A stretch of 26,865 nucleotides of DNA, taken from positions 1 to 26,865 of the IMG/VR virus record IMGVR_UViG_3300047566_000068; one strand, written 5' to 3'. Below are positions 7,673-15,341 of this stretch, piece by piece; the first letter of the stretch is position 1; each line of letters opens with the position of its first letter. This DNA comes from a virus. The notes beneath the pieces are model-generated. The model saw only the letters and a program-made list of their open reading frames with translations, did not search any database and had not been told where the DNA came from. The translations under genes were made by a program, and so were the position numbers.

Positions 7673-7914
7673 TTCAATATGCTCCAACAGATTTGTAGTT
7701 TAGCCCATAGTGATAGCTTGCCTGTGTTTGCTACCATGTAATCTGATAAAGCTTTTTGAATACCTGCTTGTAGTATTACTTCTCTACCTGCTTGGTTCAT
7801 ATCAAGTGTTAGCTTACAATCACCTGCTTTTGTATCTTTGATACTTACTACTTTGATATAGGGTTTTCTTAAATTTCTTACTGTTTTTTCAATCGCTTGT
7901 TTTTTTGTTACCAT
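7669..7914 (-). CDS. Hypothetical protein (81 aa)
   Basis: Basic N-terminus (MVTKKQAIEKTVRNLRKPYI), then a beta-rich segment and a helix ending LSLWAKLQICWSILK. No family recognised. It begins at a TAATG junction with the gene upstream and ends in an ATGA overlap with the exported Cys-rich protein, so all three are translated as a unit. The C-terminal hydrophobic stretch is too short for a confident membrane segment. Confidence 0.6.
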   Translation of the reverse strand: MVTKKQAIEKTVRNLRKPYIKVVSIKDTKAGDCKLTLDMNQAGREVILQAGIQKALSDYMVANTGKLSLWAKLQICWSILK

Positions 7915-8108
7915 TATTTCCCCCTGACTCTAGCTTTAACTGCATGCTCGTAGATAGCGGCGATGTCTATAATTTCTTCTGACTTGAGACCTTTAGGTCT
8001 GATTTTGATAACACCATGATGTATGGTGACGATAAGATTGCGTTCGCCACGATCGAATGTCGTAGCAGAAGTCTCCCTAATAGTAGGCTTCGTTGACTTT
8101 GTAGCCAT
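7914..8108 (-). CDS. Hypothetical small protein (64 aa)
   Basis: Start taken at ATG 8108 because AAGGAGAGAG lies just before it; a longer frame upstream has no such site. The product has a Thr/Ser-rich N-terminus, then NLIVTIHHGVIKIRPKG and a helix SEEIIDIAAIYEHAVKARV. The pattern of two strands and a helix suggests a small DNA-binding-like fold, but I do not recognise the family. Confidence 0.65.
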   Translation of the reverse strand: MATKSTKPTIRETSATTFDRGERNLIVTIHHGVIKIRPKGLKSEEIIDIAAIYEHAVKARVRGK

Positions 8109-8118
8109 GTCTCTCTCC

Positions 8119-8316
8119 TTATTTGCGTTTATTAACGTGGTAATCCCAATCGTCAGCACAATCTTTATCGCACCAACGTCTAGCATCACCTAACTTTTCA
8201 CCACAGTTCAAACAGAACCCTGTGCCTTGAATATATTTAATATTCTTCATCTCCTTACGGCGAAGGGCATCTTCGAGTTCTATCCTATCCTGCGTTTTAT
8301 CTGCATCATCTGACAT
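8119..8316 (-). CDS. Small zinc-ribbon protein
   Basis: 65 aa: a charged helix (RIELEDALRRKEMKNIKYIQ) followed by FCLNCGE and RRWCDKDCADDW, giving C35, C38, C49 and C53 as a likely zinc site. The order resembles short phage zinc-finger proteins of the DksA/TraR-like or DUF2116-like type, though without their diagnostic residues. It overlaps the preceding 49-aa membrane gene by 11 nt. A role as an RNA polymerase- or DNA-binding factor is possible but unproven. Confidence 0.7.
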   Translation of the reverse strand: MSDDADKTQDRIELEDALRRKEMKNIKYIQGTGFCLNCGEKLGDARRWCDKDCADDWDYHVNKRK

Positions 8317-8455
8317 GTTTTAGCTTTTGTAATACCAATCGAATTATAAATAAGTCAATCACTAAAGAAAAAACAAACGGCATGTCTTCCTCTAGAAATC
8401 TAAGTTCTAATCCTACCATAACTCCTGATATTAGTGCAAGCTTAAACACCCACAT
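8306..8455 (-). CDS. Small membrane protein (49 aa)
   Basis: The ATG at 8455 forms a TAATG junction with the upstream stop. The protein has two hydrophobic segments (WVFKLALISGVMVGLEL and MPFVFSLVIDLFIIRLVL) separated by FLEED, and a basic tail. Two short membrane helices with an acidic turn suit a class II holin-like or other small inner-membrane phage protein. Similar tiny proteins are common in phages and mostly uncharacterised. It is too short for usual ORF cut-offs but the gene junctions at both ends support it. Confidence 0.65.
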   Translation of the reverse strand: MWVFKLALISGVMVGLELRFLEEDMPFVFSLVIDLFIIRLVLQKLKHVR

Positions 8456-8820
8456 TATTCTTGTTCTCGAATAATGTAATACGTATTTTCACTATATTTT
8501 AATCCAACATTTTTGACAAACTCACCAACATTAGCTAGTTTTAATATGGATACTTTAGGGTCTTTTGTTTCAATATTTTTGCCTACATGCACATACTCTA
8601 ATTTATCACCACACAACTCCATATATGCTTCAAGTCTTGATAATGCTATATCACTTTGCATCATTTGTGATGGTGGCATGGGTGGTGCACTTGCTAATCC
8701 TCCAAACATTCCTCCTGTTCCTCCATTTGATATGGGCATTGATATAGCCTGCCCTGCTCCAGTTAATTGTGATGCTCTATTAGCAAATACACTTGTGAAT
8801 AATCCTCCAATAGCCATCAT
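8455..8820 (-). CDS. Two-part protein: Gly/Met/Pro-rich N-terminus and a domain shared with the gene at 9385
   Basis: 121 aa. Residues 1-55 are low-complexity (NGGTGGMFGG, APPMPPSQMM) after a short hydrophobic start. Residues about 60-121 form a domain with VSILKLANVGEFVKNVGL, very close to IAVLKLVDVGRYVKGVGI in the protein at 9385-9693. The two genes therefore share a duplicated domain. The function is unknown. The start overlaps the DUF3310 gene by ATGA. Confidence 0.65.
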   Translation of the reverse strand: MMAIGGLFTSVFANRASQLTGAGQAISMPISNGGTGGMFGGLASAPPMPPSQMMQSDIALSRLEAYMELCGDKLEYVHVGKNIETKDPKVSILKLANVGEFVKNVGLKYSENTYYIIREQE

Positions 8821-9092
8821 TTACCCCTTACTATTTGTTGTTCTGAAAACTTAACCAACCTATTGACATACCATTGTGCCTTCTTTAAATCTTGTAGGGC
8901 ATCGTCTTTATATCCTGTCCTTGATAAATACTTTAAGGCAGTCAGTCGTAAGTGTCCTGCAAACTCTTCAGGTGTTGACTTAGCCTCCATGTAATCGATG
9001 GCTTCAATGCCTCCACGTGTATAGTGTGGGGGATTGTTGACCATGTCTACAAACTTTTTATATTTATTTAGTATCTTTTTTAACATATTCAT
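8817..9092 (-). CDS. DUF3310 protein (T7 gp1.7-like domain)
   Basis: 91 aa. NPPHYTRGGIEAIDYME followed by LRLTALKYLSRTGYKDD and LQDLKKAQWYVNRLV is the DUF3310 signature. This domain also occurs in T7 gp1.7, a nucleotide kinase acting in phage nucleotide metabolism, but here it stands alone as in most phages. The His-Tyr and Lys-Tyr-Leu pairs are conserved. ATGA overlaps join it to both the VRR-NUC gene upstream and the two-part protein downstream. Assignment to the family is secure; the activity is inferred. Confidence 0.88.
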   Translation of the reverse strand: MNMLKKILNKYKKFVDMVNNPPHYTRGGIEAIDYMEAKSTPEEFAGHLRLTALKYLSRTGYKDDALQDLKKAQWYVNRLVKFSEQQIVRGK

Positions 9093-9388
9093 GTAAGTGT
9101 CTCCAATCGTTGTTCTAATGCGTCTAAACTATCTTCATTGACTACTAAGGCTATGCCACCATTATCACGTATAGCTTCGAGGTTACGAAGTTGTAACTCA
9201 GTAGGGCGATTGTTACCTGCCTTACATTCAATGCCCACAAACCTACCTCTAATACACGCAACAATATCAGGCACGCCTATACTTGTATAAGCCCCTGCAA
9301 TCGGAAAGAAGTAATACAAATGTCTTTCCTTCAACATCTTAACGACCTGTTGCTTTACCCACTTTTCTTTCACAGGTTGCTTTTTCAT
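9089..9388 (-). CDS. VRR-NUC domain nuclease
   Basis: 99 aa, a minimal VRR-NUC fold of the PD-(D/E)XK superfamily. Key residues: GVPDIVACIRG (D41), FVGIECKAG (E54-x-K56) and ELQLRNL (Q66), with a final ALVVNEDS strand. Stand-alone phage versions are thought to cut branched DNA such as Holliday junctions, supporting recombination and packaging. It sits between DUF3310 and a small hypothetical protein with ATGA overlaps on both sides. Confidence 0.9.
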   Translation of the reverse strand: MKKQPVKEKWVKQQVVKMLKERHLYYFFPIAGAYTSIGVPDIVACIRGRFVGIECKAGNNRPTELQLRNLEAIRDNGGIALVVNEDSLDALEQRLETLT

Positions 9389-9693
9389 TTAGGCATCTCC
9401 ATATACTTTTGCATAGCATGAGATTTTTTACTATGATACTCCATACCTTTTTGTGCTATGACTCTAAAGTCTAACTTCTGCATCATGGCTGTATTTATTT
9501 TACCTAATGCCTCTCGATACTCTAGATACACTTCGTCAGTGCTATCATCTGCTAACACATAGAATTGTCCATCACGAATACCTACACCTTTCACATACCT
9601 ACCCACATCTACAAGTTTTAAGACCGCTATCTTTTCCCTATCTTCAATAGGTATATCGGTAGAGTCTTTGTTAACTTCGTGGTATATCTTCAT
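9385..9693 (-). CDS. Hypothetical protein sharing a domain with the gene at 8455
   Basis: 102 aa. The central KIAVLKLVDVGRYVKGVGI segment and following DGQFYVLADD strand match the C-terminal half of the protein at 8455-8820. The C-terminal half here is different: helical and basic (VIAQKGMEYHSKKSHAMQK). No function recognised. It overlaps its neighbours by 4 nt on both sides. Confidence 0.65.
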   Translation of the reverse strand: MKIYHEVNKDSTDIPIEDREKIAVLKLVDVGRYVKGVGIRDGQFYVLADDSTDEVYLEYREALGKINTAMMQKLDFRVIAQKGMEYHSKKSHAMQKYMEMPK

Positions 9694-10076
9694 AGTTTCC
9701 CTTCTTTTTGTAATGCTTCTAAAGCTTCATATTGTTGTTGGCTTAAATAAAACTTTGTTGCTTTTTCTTCTAAGTCTTGTTGTTGCCGCATAGCCTGTAT
9801 CTTATTGATAGCTTCCTGCAAGGATTGTTGCGATAGTTCTTCTTGCTCTTCTTTCTCTGACTCTAATAACTTGTAGGCAATTCTTTCTTTTAACTTGCCA
9901 AGATTTATATTAGCTAGTTTTGTAAATAAAGCTTCATGCTCTTCGGTAGAGAAATATTTTTTGTAAGAATTTATTTCGCTTATCCAATTATGCTTTACTC
10001 CACCTACCCTATCCTGCACAAACTCATCAGGATTTGTTTCCATTCTATCTAAAAAGAATTTAACGGCGTCTCTCAT
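9690..10076 (-). CDS. Helical, Gln/Glu-rich hypothetical protein
   Basis: 128 aa. Residues 1-60 look globular (KFFLDRMETNPDEFVQ, KHNWISEINSYKKYFS). From about 65 on it is a long charged helix (ESEKEEQEELSQQSLQEA and onward) that probably forms a coiled coil. It directly follows the DUF3150-like gene with an ATGA overlap, so it may be a partner of the AAA+/VWA module. No family recognised. Confidence 0.65.
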   Translation of the reverse strand: MRDAVKFFLDRMETNPDEFVQDRVGGVKHNWISEINSYKKYFSTEEHEALFTKLANINLGKLKERIAYKLLESEKEEQEELSQQSLQEAINKIQAMRQQQDLEEKATKFYLSQQQYEALEALQKEGKL

Positions 10077-10915
10077 ATATTCTCCATGATTTGATTTACT
10101 TTACCTAGTATTTCTTTTCTTGCACCTTCGCTATCACGCAACTCATCAGCAGTAACACCTACTAACGATTGCTCTAGTGCTTGTCGTGCATTCTCTAATC
10201 TAGGGTCTTTTGTAACATTAAGCCTAGTTAATAGATTTGTCAACTCTAACGCATTATCTACCATACTATTTCTAAATATCTTTTTCTCATCACCTGATAA
10301 TCTATCAATCATATGTTCTAGCGTAGTATGCAATCTAGACCATGCGTCTGACATAGCAGCTTCAATCCTACCCTCGTATGCTTTCTGATATTCTTGTTGC
10401 ATTTCGTTACGAATATCGTCTGCAATATCTACACGAAAGTCATTTGTTTCAGGCACAGGCATAATAGTATATCTTAAGTTAAACTTATTTGCAATCTTAT
10501 CTGCTTCAGGGTATTCATTTCGGTCGAATAGTTTACCCAACTTAAATGCCATGCCTTGTATGATGTTTGGATATTGTTGTATAAACGTATTTATACGTGA
10601 TTTAAATTCAGCTTCATAAATACCTAGCTGATGTTTGTAATCAAAGAAGTTAGTCATAGGTAATAACCTTGTGCCTGTATCCGACCAAGGCAGAGTTTGC
10701 CTACCATGCCAATCACGAATTTCATTGGCAAGTTTAGTGATAGCATCTAGTTGGTCTGAACCTGCTAGGATATGTTTGTTATAATTACCTGCTTTGATTG
10801 TTGTATTCTTATTCACATCAATCTCCTTAGACACGTTCTTATCTAGTTTCCTAGCTGTCCATACTGATATGTTTAAGTCAATTAAAACTGCACTGCTTGA
10901 TATACTGATACTCAT
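10073..10915 (-). CDS. DUF3150-like helical protein, partner of the MoxR/VWA pair
   Basis: 280 aa, mostly helical. The N-terminus VLIDLNISVWTARKLDK with KAGNYNKHIL and the middle WSDTGTRLLPMTNFFDYKH fit my memory of DUF3150 proteins, which in large phages accompany a MoxR-type ATPase and a VWA protein. Residues about 150-260 are amphipathic helices (AYEGRIEAAMSDAWSRLHTT). The gene is in the same operon as the AAA+ gene at 13046 and the VWA gene at 11741. Its role is unknown. A structural clamp or substrate adaptor for the ATPase is a guess. Confidence 0.7.
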   Translation of the reverse strand: MSISISSSAVLIDLNISVWTARKLDKNVSKEIDVNKNTTIKAGNYNKHILAGSDQLDAITKLANEIRDWHGRQTLPWSDTGTRLLPMTNFFDYKHQLGIYEAEFKSRINTFIQQYPNIIQGMAFKLGKLFDRNEYPEADKIANKFNLRYTIMPVPETNDFRVDIADDIRNEMQQEYQKAYEGRIEAAMSDAWSRLHTTLEHMIDRLSGDEKKIFRNSMVDNALELTNLLTRLNVTKDPRLENARQALEQSLVGVTADELRDSEGARKEILGKVNQIMENI

Positions 10916-11133
10916 TTTATACTCTCTCCTGTTGTTATGTTATATAATGCATATGCTTCATCTTTTGTTAGATTGTCTGCGATGATTACATCATCAGCCA
11001 TACCCAACGTATGTTCTGTTAAAGCATACCCTTTCTTTCTTTTTATAATTGTATGTATGGTTCGTGCATACATTTCGTTAAAAGCGTCATGAAAAGTTTT
11101 AGTTGCTCGTTGTATTGTCATAGGTTTAGCCAT
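10912..11133 (-). CDS. Hypothetical protein (73 aa)
   Basis: MAKPMTIQRATKTFHDAFNE, then a basic patch IIKRKKGYA and an acidic helix NLTKDEAYALYNITTG. No family recognised. GGGAG precedes its ATG, and its stop overlaps the DUF3150-like start by ATGA, tying it to the ATPase module. Confidence 0.6.
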   Translation of the reverse strand: MAKPMTIQRATKTFHDAFNEMYARTIHTIIKRKKGYALTEHTLGMADDVIIADNLTKDEAYALYNITTGESIK

Positions 11134-11136
11134 GAT

Positions 11137-11682
11137 TTACTCCCAAGATTTAACTTCACTTACTTGAATAGGCACTATACCTAACTCTCGTTTCTCTAGC
11201 TTTGTTAAGAAGTCTTCCATGTAAAGTGATAGTGGTTGTTCAACTTTCATGGTTTTCTTAATTACTTTTTTGTATTCACCTAATCGATATGCACTAATAC
11301 TACCTCTAGGTTTTTGTTCATCAGCCATTTTTATATTTTCATCTAAAGCTTCAAGAAACCACTGACTTGGATTAGTTTCAGACAGTTTTTTCATTGAGCA
11401 AGCTCGCTTGACGGCGTCATAAAACGGATGACCGTTTGGTATATCCCTCCACTTAATATCATAAGTGTCATACAAAAAGAAAGCATAGGGTGTCCCTGAC
11501 TTATCTTGACGGCGTAACCATCGAGCCAAGTGTGATGTCATAGATGTCCCTCTAGATATACACCCTGTGCGGATTTGTTTTACAATGTTTTTAATTTGTC
11601 TATCCGTAAACAAACTAAAGTCTACATCTAATGTGATTTGTTTAGCATAGATAGCTAACTCGTTTGGTATAATTACAGGCAT
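11137..11682 (-). CDS. Hypothetical protein (181 aa) in the MoxR/VWA module
   Basis: The protein has a basic central region (IRTGCISRGTSMTSHLARWL, RRQDKSGTPYAFFLYD) and a helical C-terminus with SISAYRLGEYKKVIKKTM. No known domain recognised. It starts 19 nt after dyad A, with AAGGAGAGAG before the ATG. It is probably co-transcribed with the VWA gene. Confidence 0.65.
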   Translation of the reverse strand: MPVIIPNELAIYAKQITLDVDFSLFTDRQIKNIVKQIRTGCISRGTSMTSHLARWLRRQDKSGTPYAFFLYDTYDIKWRDIPNGHPFYDAVKRACSMKKLSETNPSQWFLEALDENIKMADEQKPRGSISAYRLGEYKKVIKKTMKVEQPLSLYMEDFLTKLEKRELGIVPIQVSEVKSWE

Positions 11683-11701
11683 TTCTCTCTCCTTAAGTTA
11701 T

Positions 11702-11735
11702 GTTCTGAATTGCACTATAAAGTGCAAAACGGAAC
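11702..11735 (-). promoter_or_regulatory. 34-bp dyad element A
   Basis: Outer arms GTTCTG (11702-11707) and CGGAAC (11730-11735), inner arms TTGCACT (11710-11716) and AGTGCAA (11721-11727). It lies between the VWA stop and the start of the gene at 11682, with no -10/-35 pair of its own. On the minus strand the 3' flank up to the ribosome site is almost identical to that of copy C. Confidence 0.8.
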
Positions 11736-11740
11736 GATTG

Positions 11741-12895
11741 TTAATCATCAATGTTAATTGTCTTACCATGTGGTGATGTGATATGTCTAGATGTAATAGC
11801 CCAAAGGGTTGGGTATTCCCAATTACCACCAAAGTCATCTTCAACATAACCATCGGTTAATATAATGATAGCTTCAGGTGCGATGCGTTTATCCTTGATA
11901 TACTGATTGACGCAACCGACATGAGTGCCACCTCCACCTGCAGGTTTTGTGGACTGAACCAACGCTTTGTAATCGCCTTGATTGTATGTCTCATGACCTG
12001 CGACTGCCGTATCCCAATACAACAACTCGATACTAGATGGGGATACATCATCACATATCGCTACAACTTCTGTTAGAAACTCATTGAGTTCCTTATCACC
12101 AATAGAACCTGATGTGTCAATACCAATCACGACTTGACCAATAGCTTCACCAATCATGCTAGGCATATAAATATCTTGTCCCAAGAAACGCTTGTGTGGT
12201 CGTTTCCATGAAGTTCTATCTTTGTTCTTACATGTGCTATTCACAAACTCACGCAACTGCTCACGCCAATTTACTTTAGGTTCAAGTATTTCTGTGACAG
12301 ACCTATTCTTATTACCTTGCATCTTGCCACGTATGATTTCACCTTGACGTAATGCTTGGTCTATCTGCTTGGCAGTTTCTTTAACTTCCTCATCAGATAA
12401 ACTTTCAGCACCTTCCCAATCATGTGTATCATGACCTGCTTGACCACCACCATTATCTTTGGCATCTTGCATAAGCTTGTCAAAGATTTGTTTGGTTGTC
12501 ATACCTTTATACTGCAAATCAAACAACGCACTATCGGGTCGTTGTGCTATCACACCATGTTCATCAGCTTCATGTATCGCATAGTTCACGACATAGTCAG
12601 CCGCCATGTTAGCCGCCATAGGATTTATCTTGAATAGCTTTTTCCATAGGTGCATATGTTGATAGACTTTGTGTAGTGCCTCATGCAACACGACAAAGTT
12701 TAGTTCTTTATCATCTAATGTTTTGATGAAGTCTGCGTTATACATGACATCACGACCATTGGTGCAAGCCGTTGGTATGTCATCTGTAAAGATAACCTTG
12801 CCCACCGACAACACGCCTGCAAACATACAAAACTCCTTGCTACGCATTATCGCTATGTGGGACTTTGTTATCCTTTGTTCACTTGTTAGTGCCAT
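11741..12895 (-). CDS. Metallopeptidase/VWA fusion protein (DUF2201-like)
   Basis: 384 aa. The N-terminal part has FVVLHEALHKVYQH, a HExxH zinc-peptidase motif at 71-75, with ADYVVNYAIHEAD following as the second helix. After a charged linker (about 145-205) comes a C-terminal VWA-like domain: VVIGIDTSGSIGD (MIDAS DxSGS, 260-264), GGGGTH (MIDAS Thr, about 320-325) and ILTDGY (347-349). This is the layout of DUF2201 proteins, which pair with MoxR AAA+ ATPases. It is separated from that ATPase gene only by a 52-aa gene. All metal-binding residues are present, so it is probably functional. AAGGAG precedes the ATG. Confidence 0.92.
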   Translation of the reverse strand: MALTSEQRITKSHIAIMRSKEFCMFAGVLSVGKVIFTDDIPTACTNGRDVMYNADFIKTLDDKELNFVVLHEALHKVYQHMHLWKKLFKINPMAANMAADYVVNYAIHEADEHGVIAQRPDSALFDLQYKGMTTKQIFDKLMQDAKDNGGGQAGHDTHDWEGAESLSDEEVKETAKQIDQALRQGEIIRGKMQGNKNRSVTEILEPKVNWREQLREFVNSTCKNKDRTSWKRPHKRFLGQDIYMPSMIGEAIGQVVIGIDTSGSIGDKELNEFLTEVVAICDDVSPSSIELLYWDTAVAGHETYNQGDYKALVQSTKPAGGGGTHVGCVNQYIKDKRIAPEAIIILTDGYVEDDFGGNWEYPTLWAITSRHITSPHGKTINIDD

Positions 12896-13037
12896 CTTTT
12901 ATCTCCTTGACATAATTGGTAGTATTGAATTGAGTTTTTAATATCTTCTGATTTTGGTCGTTCAATATATATTCTCTTGTGTCATCACCTACAATACCAA
13001 GATATGCATTTTTAAGTAACGCTTTTATATCTTGCAT
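12879..13037 (-). CDS. Small hypothetical protein between the ATPase and VWA genes (52 aa)
   Basis: The ATG at 13037 has a perfect GGAGG ribosome site that overlaps the ATPase stop codon. The reading frame (MQDIKALLKNAYLGIVGDDT to KDGTNK) ends in TGA at 12879 and overlaps the VWA start by 17 nt. The product is charged and soluble, with no known family. The tight fit between two interacting genes suggests it belongs to the same complex. Confidence 0.65.
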   Translation of the reverse strand: MQDIKALLKNAYLGIVGDDTREYILNDQNQKILKTQFNTTNYVKEIKDGTNK

Positions 13038-13045
13038 ATATCCTC

Positions 13046-14092
13046 CTAGAAGTATTGGTTGTTCTTAACTGCCCAATCAACAAACGATTTGTTCTGAGCC
13101 GCAACTGCCTTGCGTGATGATGCCATGATATTGACTGCAAACAAAGCTTGTATCTCCATAGGTAAGCGTTGTAGATAAACTAACCACGCATCCATATGTT
13201 CCTCTGTGATTGCCATGAGTTCTCGCATTACCAAGATGACACGAGCCGCAGGGTCGTTAGGCACATTAGCTTTCAATGGTTCTTTGTAGATACTTTCTTT
13301 GGTTGGTAGTGCATCGGCTAAACTGAAGTATGCAGACATATCACGAGCCGCAGACTCACCAAGTGTGCCACTCAACGCAACCATAGTCGTATCCTCACCG
13401 AGTGTTTGTCTATTCTTAACAATGAATGACGCTTTCTCTAACGAACGAGGGGAAACAAACGCCTCTTGTTGTTTGCGTGGATTGTATATATACATGTTTT
13501 CTTTCTGTGCTTCATCTGTATAACACGCTAGTGCATGGGGGAATTGTTTAACCCAAGCAACGACTTCAGGTGCTACTTGATTATCAATAGCCCAATTTAT
13601 CCATTCATCATCGTTAGGGTTGCGAACGATGACCGAAGTTAATCTGTTCTTGGCATGGGCTTTCATGCTATCGCCAACACCATCTGTTGTAAGATTACCT
13701 GTTGAATACACAATAGAGTCGGGGTGAAACTTAACTGCACCTAGTCTACGTTCTAACATGACAGGCAATAACATATTCTTGACAGGCTCACTAGCTTTCG
13801 TAATCTCGTCAAGCATGATGATGACAGGTTTGTTATCATGAATAGCAAAGCGTTCATTCGGATAGAATGTGGTAGTCTTTGTGTCATGGTTCATGGCAGG
13901 CATGGCAAGGTCGCCCAAGTCCAAGTCTGCACAATCAATATACACAGGTGTGTGGTCAGGAAATCGTTTAGATAATGATTTCAAGATTGATGACTTACCA
14001 ATGCCAGGTTGACCTTTTAGGTGAACCGTAACATCACGACCTATTGTTGCAATTAAATCTTCTGCTTGTTTCAAACTAATTTCTTGTTGCAT
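13046..14092 (-). CDS. MoxR-type AAA+ ATPase
   Basis: 348 aa. Walker A GQPGIGKS (27-34), Walker B VIIMLDE (90-96), sensor 1 STGN (130-133) and KNRLTS with R150 as the likely arginine finger. The order and the MLDEITKA motif fit the MoxR/CbbQ/GvpN branch, whose members remodel proteins together with a VWA partner. The C-terminal ~150 residues form the helical lid and an extra domain. It lies downstream of dyad B and is followed at once by the 52-aa gene and the VWA gene, giving a complete MoxR-VWA pair. Confidence 0.93.
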   Translation of the reverse strand: MQQEISLKQAEDLIATIGRDVTVHLKGQPGIGKSSILKSLSKRFPDHTPVYIDCADLDLGDLAMPAMNHDTKTTTFYPNERFAIHDNKPVIIMLDEITKASEPVKNMLLPVMLERRLGAVKFHPDSIVYSTGNLTTDGVGDSMKAHAKNRLTSVIVRNPNDDEWINWAIDNQVAPEVVAWVKQFPHALACYTDEAQKENMYIYNPRKQQEAFVSPRSLEKASFIVKNRQTLGEDTTMVALSGTLGESAARDMSAYFSLADALPTKESIYKEPLKANVPNDPAARVILVMRELMAITEEHMDAWLVYLQRLPMEIQALFAVNIMASSRKAVAAQNKSFVDWAVKNNQYF

Positions 14093-14112
14093 GATACTCT
14101 CTCCTATAAAAT

Positions 14113-14146
14113 GTTCTGATTAGCACTATAAAGTGCAAAACGGAAC
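14113..14146 (-). promoter_or_regulatory. 34-bp dyad element B
   Basis: GTTCTG (14113-14118), TAGCACT (14121-14127), AGTGCAA (14132-14138), CGGAAC (14141-14146), with one change in the left inner arm. It lies 20 nt before the AAA+ ATPase start and 3 nt after the stop of the gene upstream, inside the operon. Confidence 0.8.
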
Positions 14147-14149
14147 GGG

Positions 14150-14998
14150 TTAATTTACTTCTAATAAAACTTGTGGGTTTTCTAACTTAATTATCTTATC
14201 TAACCAACGTTTAATTATACCTATGTTGCAATAATAAACTTCTTTATGGTTAGGATAATTACCTACCCATTTTGTATGCTGACATTGTCTTAACGCATGG
14301 TAATATGCAAGATATGTTTTATCTTCATTAGCACATAATTGCGATACGCCTTCTGTGCCACGACTAGTATATTCATGCACTTGTTCACTTAACTTCTCAT
14401 CGTTAAACATACCTTCACCATTACTCAACTTCAACATGGTATCAGCATATTTAAGAAATGTTTTATACGGCTTACGCAACTCACGCATCTGACTTGCATC
14501 AAACTTATACTTAACTGCTTTCTCAAATTGTTCGGGATACAATGCTTTATTGTCATAACTTATGGCATACCAATCACGAGCATTCATAAAGTATCTTTCA
14601 TTACCTACCCATACTTCACATTCAATCTGATGATTTTTAACCATAGGACTTCTAGTAAAGGGTGAAGGCACATAGTATTTATGTTCAAACCCTCGTAGAC
14701 TATGCCCACTTATATACCAAACAAAATACTCTGTGCTCAATGATGGATAACCACCTAGCGTTATCTCTTTGTGTGTTGGATAGAACCTTACTAAATCCGT
14801 GTCGTAATATCCTGCAACATACACTTCAATACCATCAAGCATATCTTTGCGTATCCATTTCTCTTTCTCATATCTATCGCCCAATCTACGAACTGATTGG
14901 CTCTCACCACGCACAACTTTTCTACTATCAAACTCTTCTTTTGCCCTGTCATATGTTTCAATGCGAGGCATGTTATATACATTGATATGGAAACCCAT
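14150..14998 (-). CDS. Hypothetical protein (282 aa)
   Basis: N-terminus MGFHINVYNMPRIETYDRAK, then an aromatic-rich middle (SLSTEYFVWYISGHSLRGFE, VWVGNERYFMNARDWYAISY) and a C-terminal helical region with KWVGNYPNHKEVYYCNIG. No known domain recognised. It is in the same operon as the DUF6915-like gene and the ATPase, separated from the former by one base. Its aromatic, beta-rich look would suit a carbohydrate- or peptide-binding fold, but this is weak. Confidence 0.65.
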   Translation of the reverse strand: MGFHINVYNMPRIETYDRAKEEFDSRKVVRGESQSVRRLGDRYEKEKWIRKDMLDGIEVYVAGYYDTDLVRFYPTHKEITLGGYPSLSTEYFVWYISGHSLRGFEHKYYVPSPFTRSPMVKNHQIECEVWVGNERYFMNARDWYAISYDNKALYPEQFEKAVKYKFDASQMRELRKPYKTFLKYADTMLKLSNGEGMFNDEKLSEQVHEYTSRGTEGVSQLCANEDKTYLAYYHALRQCQHTKWVGNYPNHKEVYYCNIGIIKRWLDKIIKLENPQVLLEVN

Positions 14999-14999
14999 T

Positions 15000-15341
15000 T
15001 TATTCTCCCTCCTTCATGTCATAACCTCTATTCATCCAACTTACGAACTTCATGTTTTCAAGCCAATCTTGTATGGTCGGTATCCAACCACCACAATCTT
15101 CTTTTACATGTTGTTCACCAATCAGTCTTGTTGGGACTTCACGACCATCACTATTCACAATGAATAACCCAAATTGTCTTTCACATTCAAAGATACCTTG
15201 TGCATGATGTCTGATGGCTCTGTGTCTTGCGTCTGCAAAGCATTCTTTCGTTGCGTCAAACCAATCATGTATTGGTTGATAGTCTGACTCAACACCTCCC
15301 CACTTCTTTACAGATGTTTTAGAATGAAAATGTGTATTCAT
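15000..15341 (-). CDS. DUF6915-like protein
   Basis: 113 aa with conserved His and Trp residues: HFHSKTSVKKWGGVESDYQP, IHDWFDATKECFADARHRAI, RHHAQGIFECERQFG, then RLIGEQHVKEDCGGWIPT and DWLENM. This layout matches what I recall of DUF6915, a family of unknown function seen in phages and plasmids. Many conserved His, Asp and Glu side chains suggest a metal site. It overlaps the DUF6878-like gene by one base (TAATG). Confidence 0.7.
   Translation of the reverse strand: MNTHFHSKTSVKKWGGVESDYQPIHDWFDATKECFADARHRAIRHHAQGIFECERQFGLFIVNSDGREVPTRLIGEQHVKEDCGGWIPTIQDWLENMKFVSWMNRGYDMKEGE

Noticed and set aside
11702-11735. The dyads as rho-independent terminators
   Set aside because: No T-run follows on either strand and genes continue directly in the same operon.
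14662-15167. Plus-strand frames opposite the 282-aa and DUF6915-like genes
   Set aside because: Hydrophobic, Ser/His-rich antisense shadows with no ribosome sites inside well-supported minus-strand genes.
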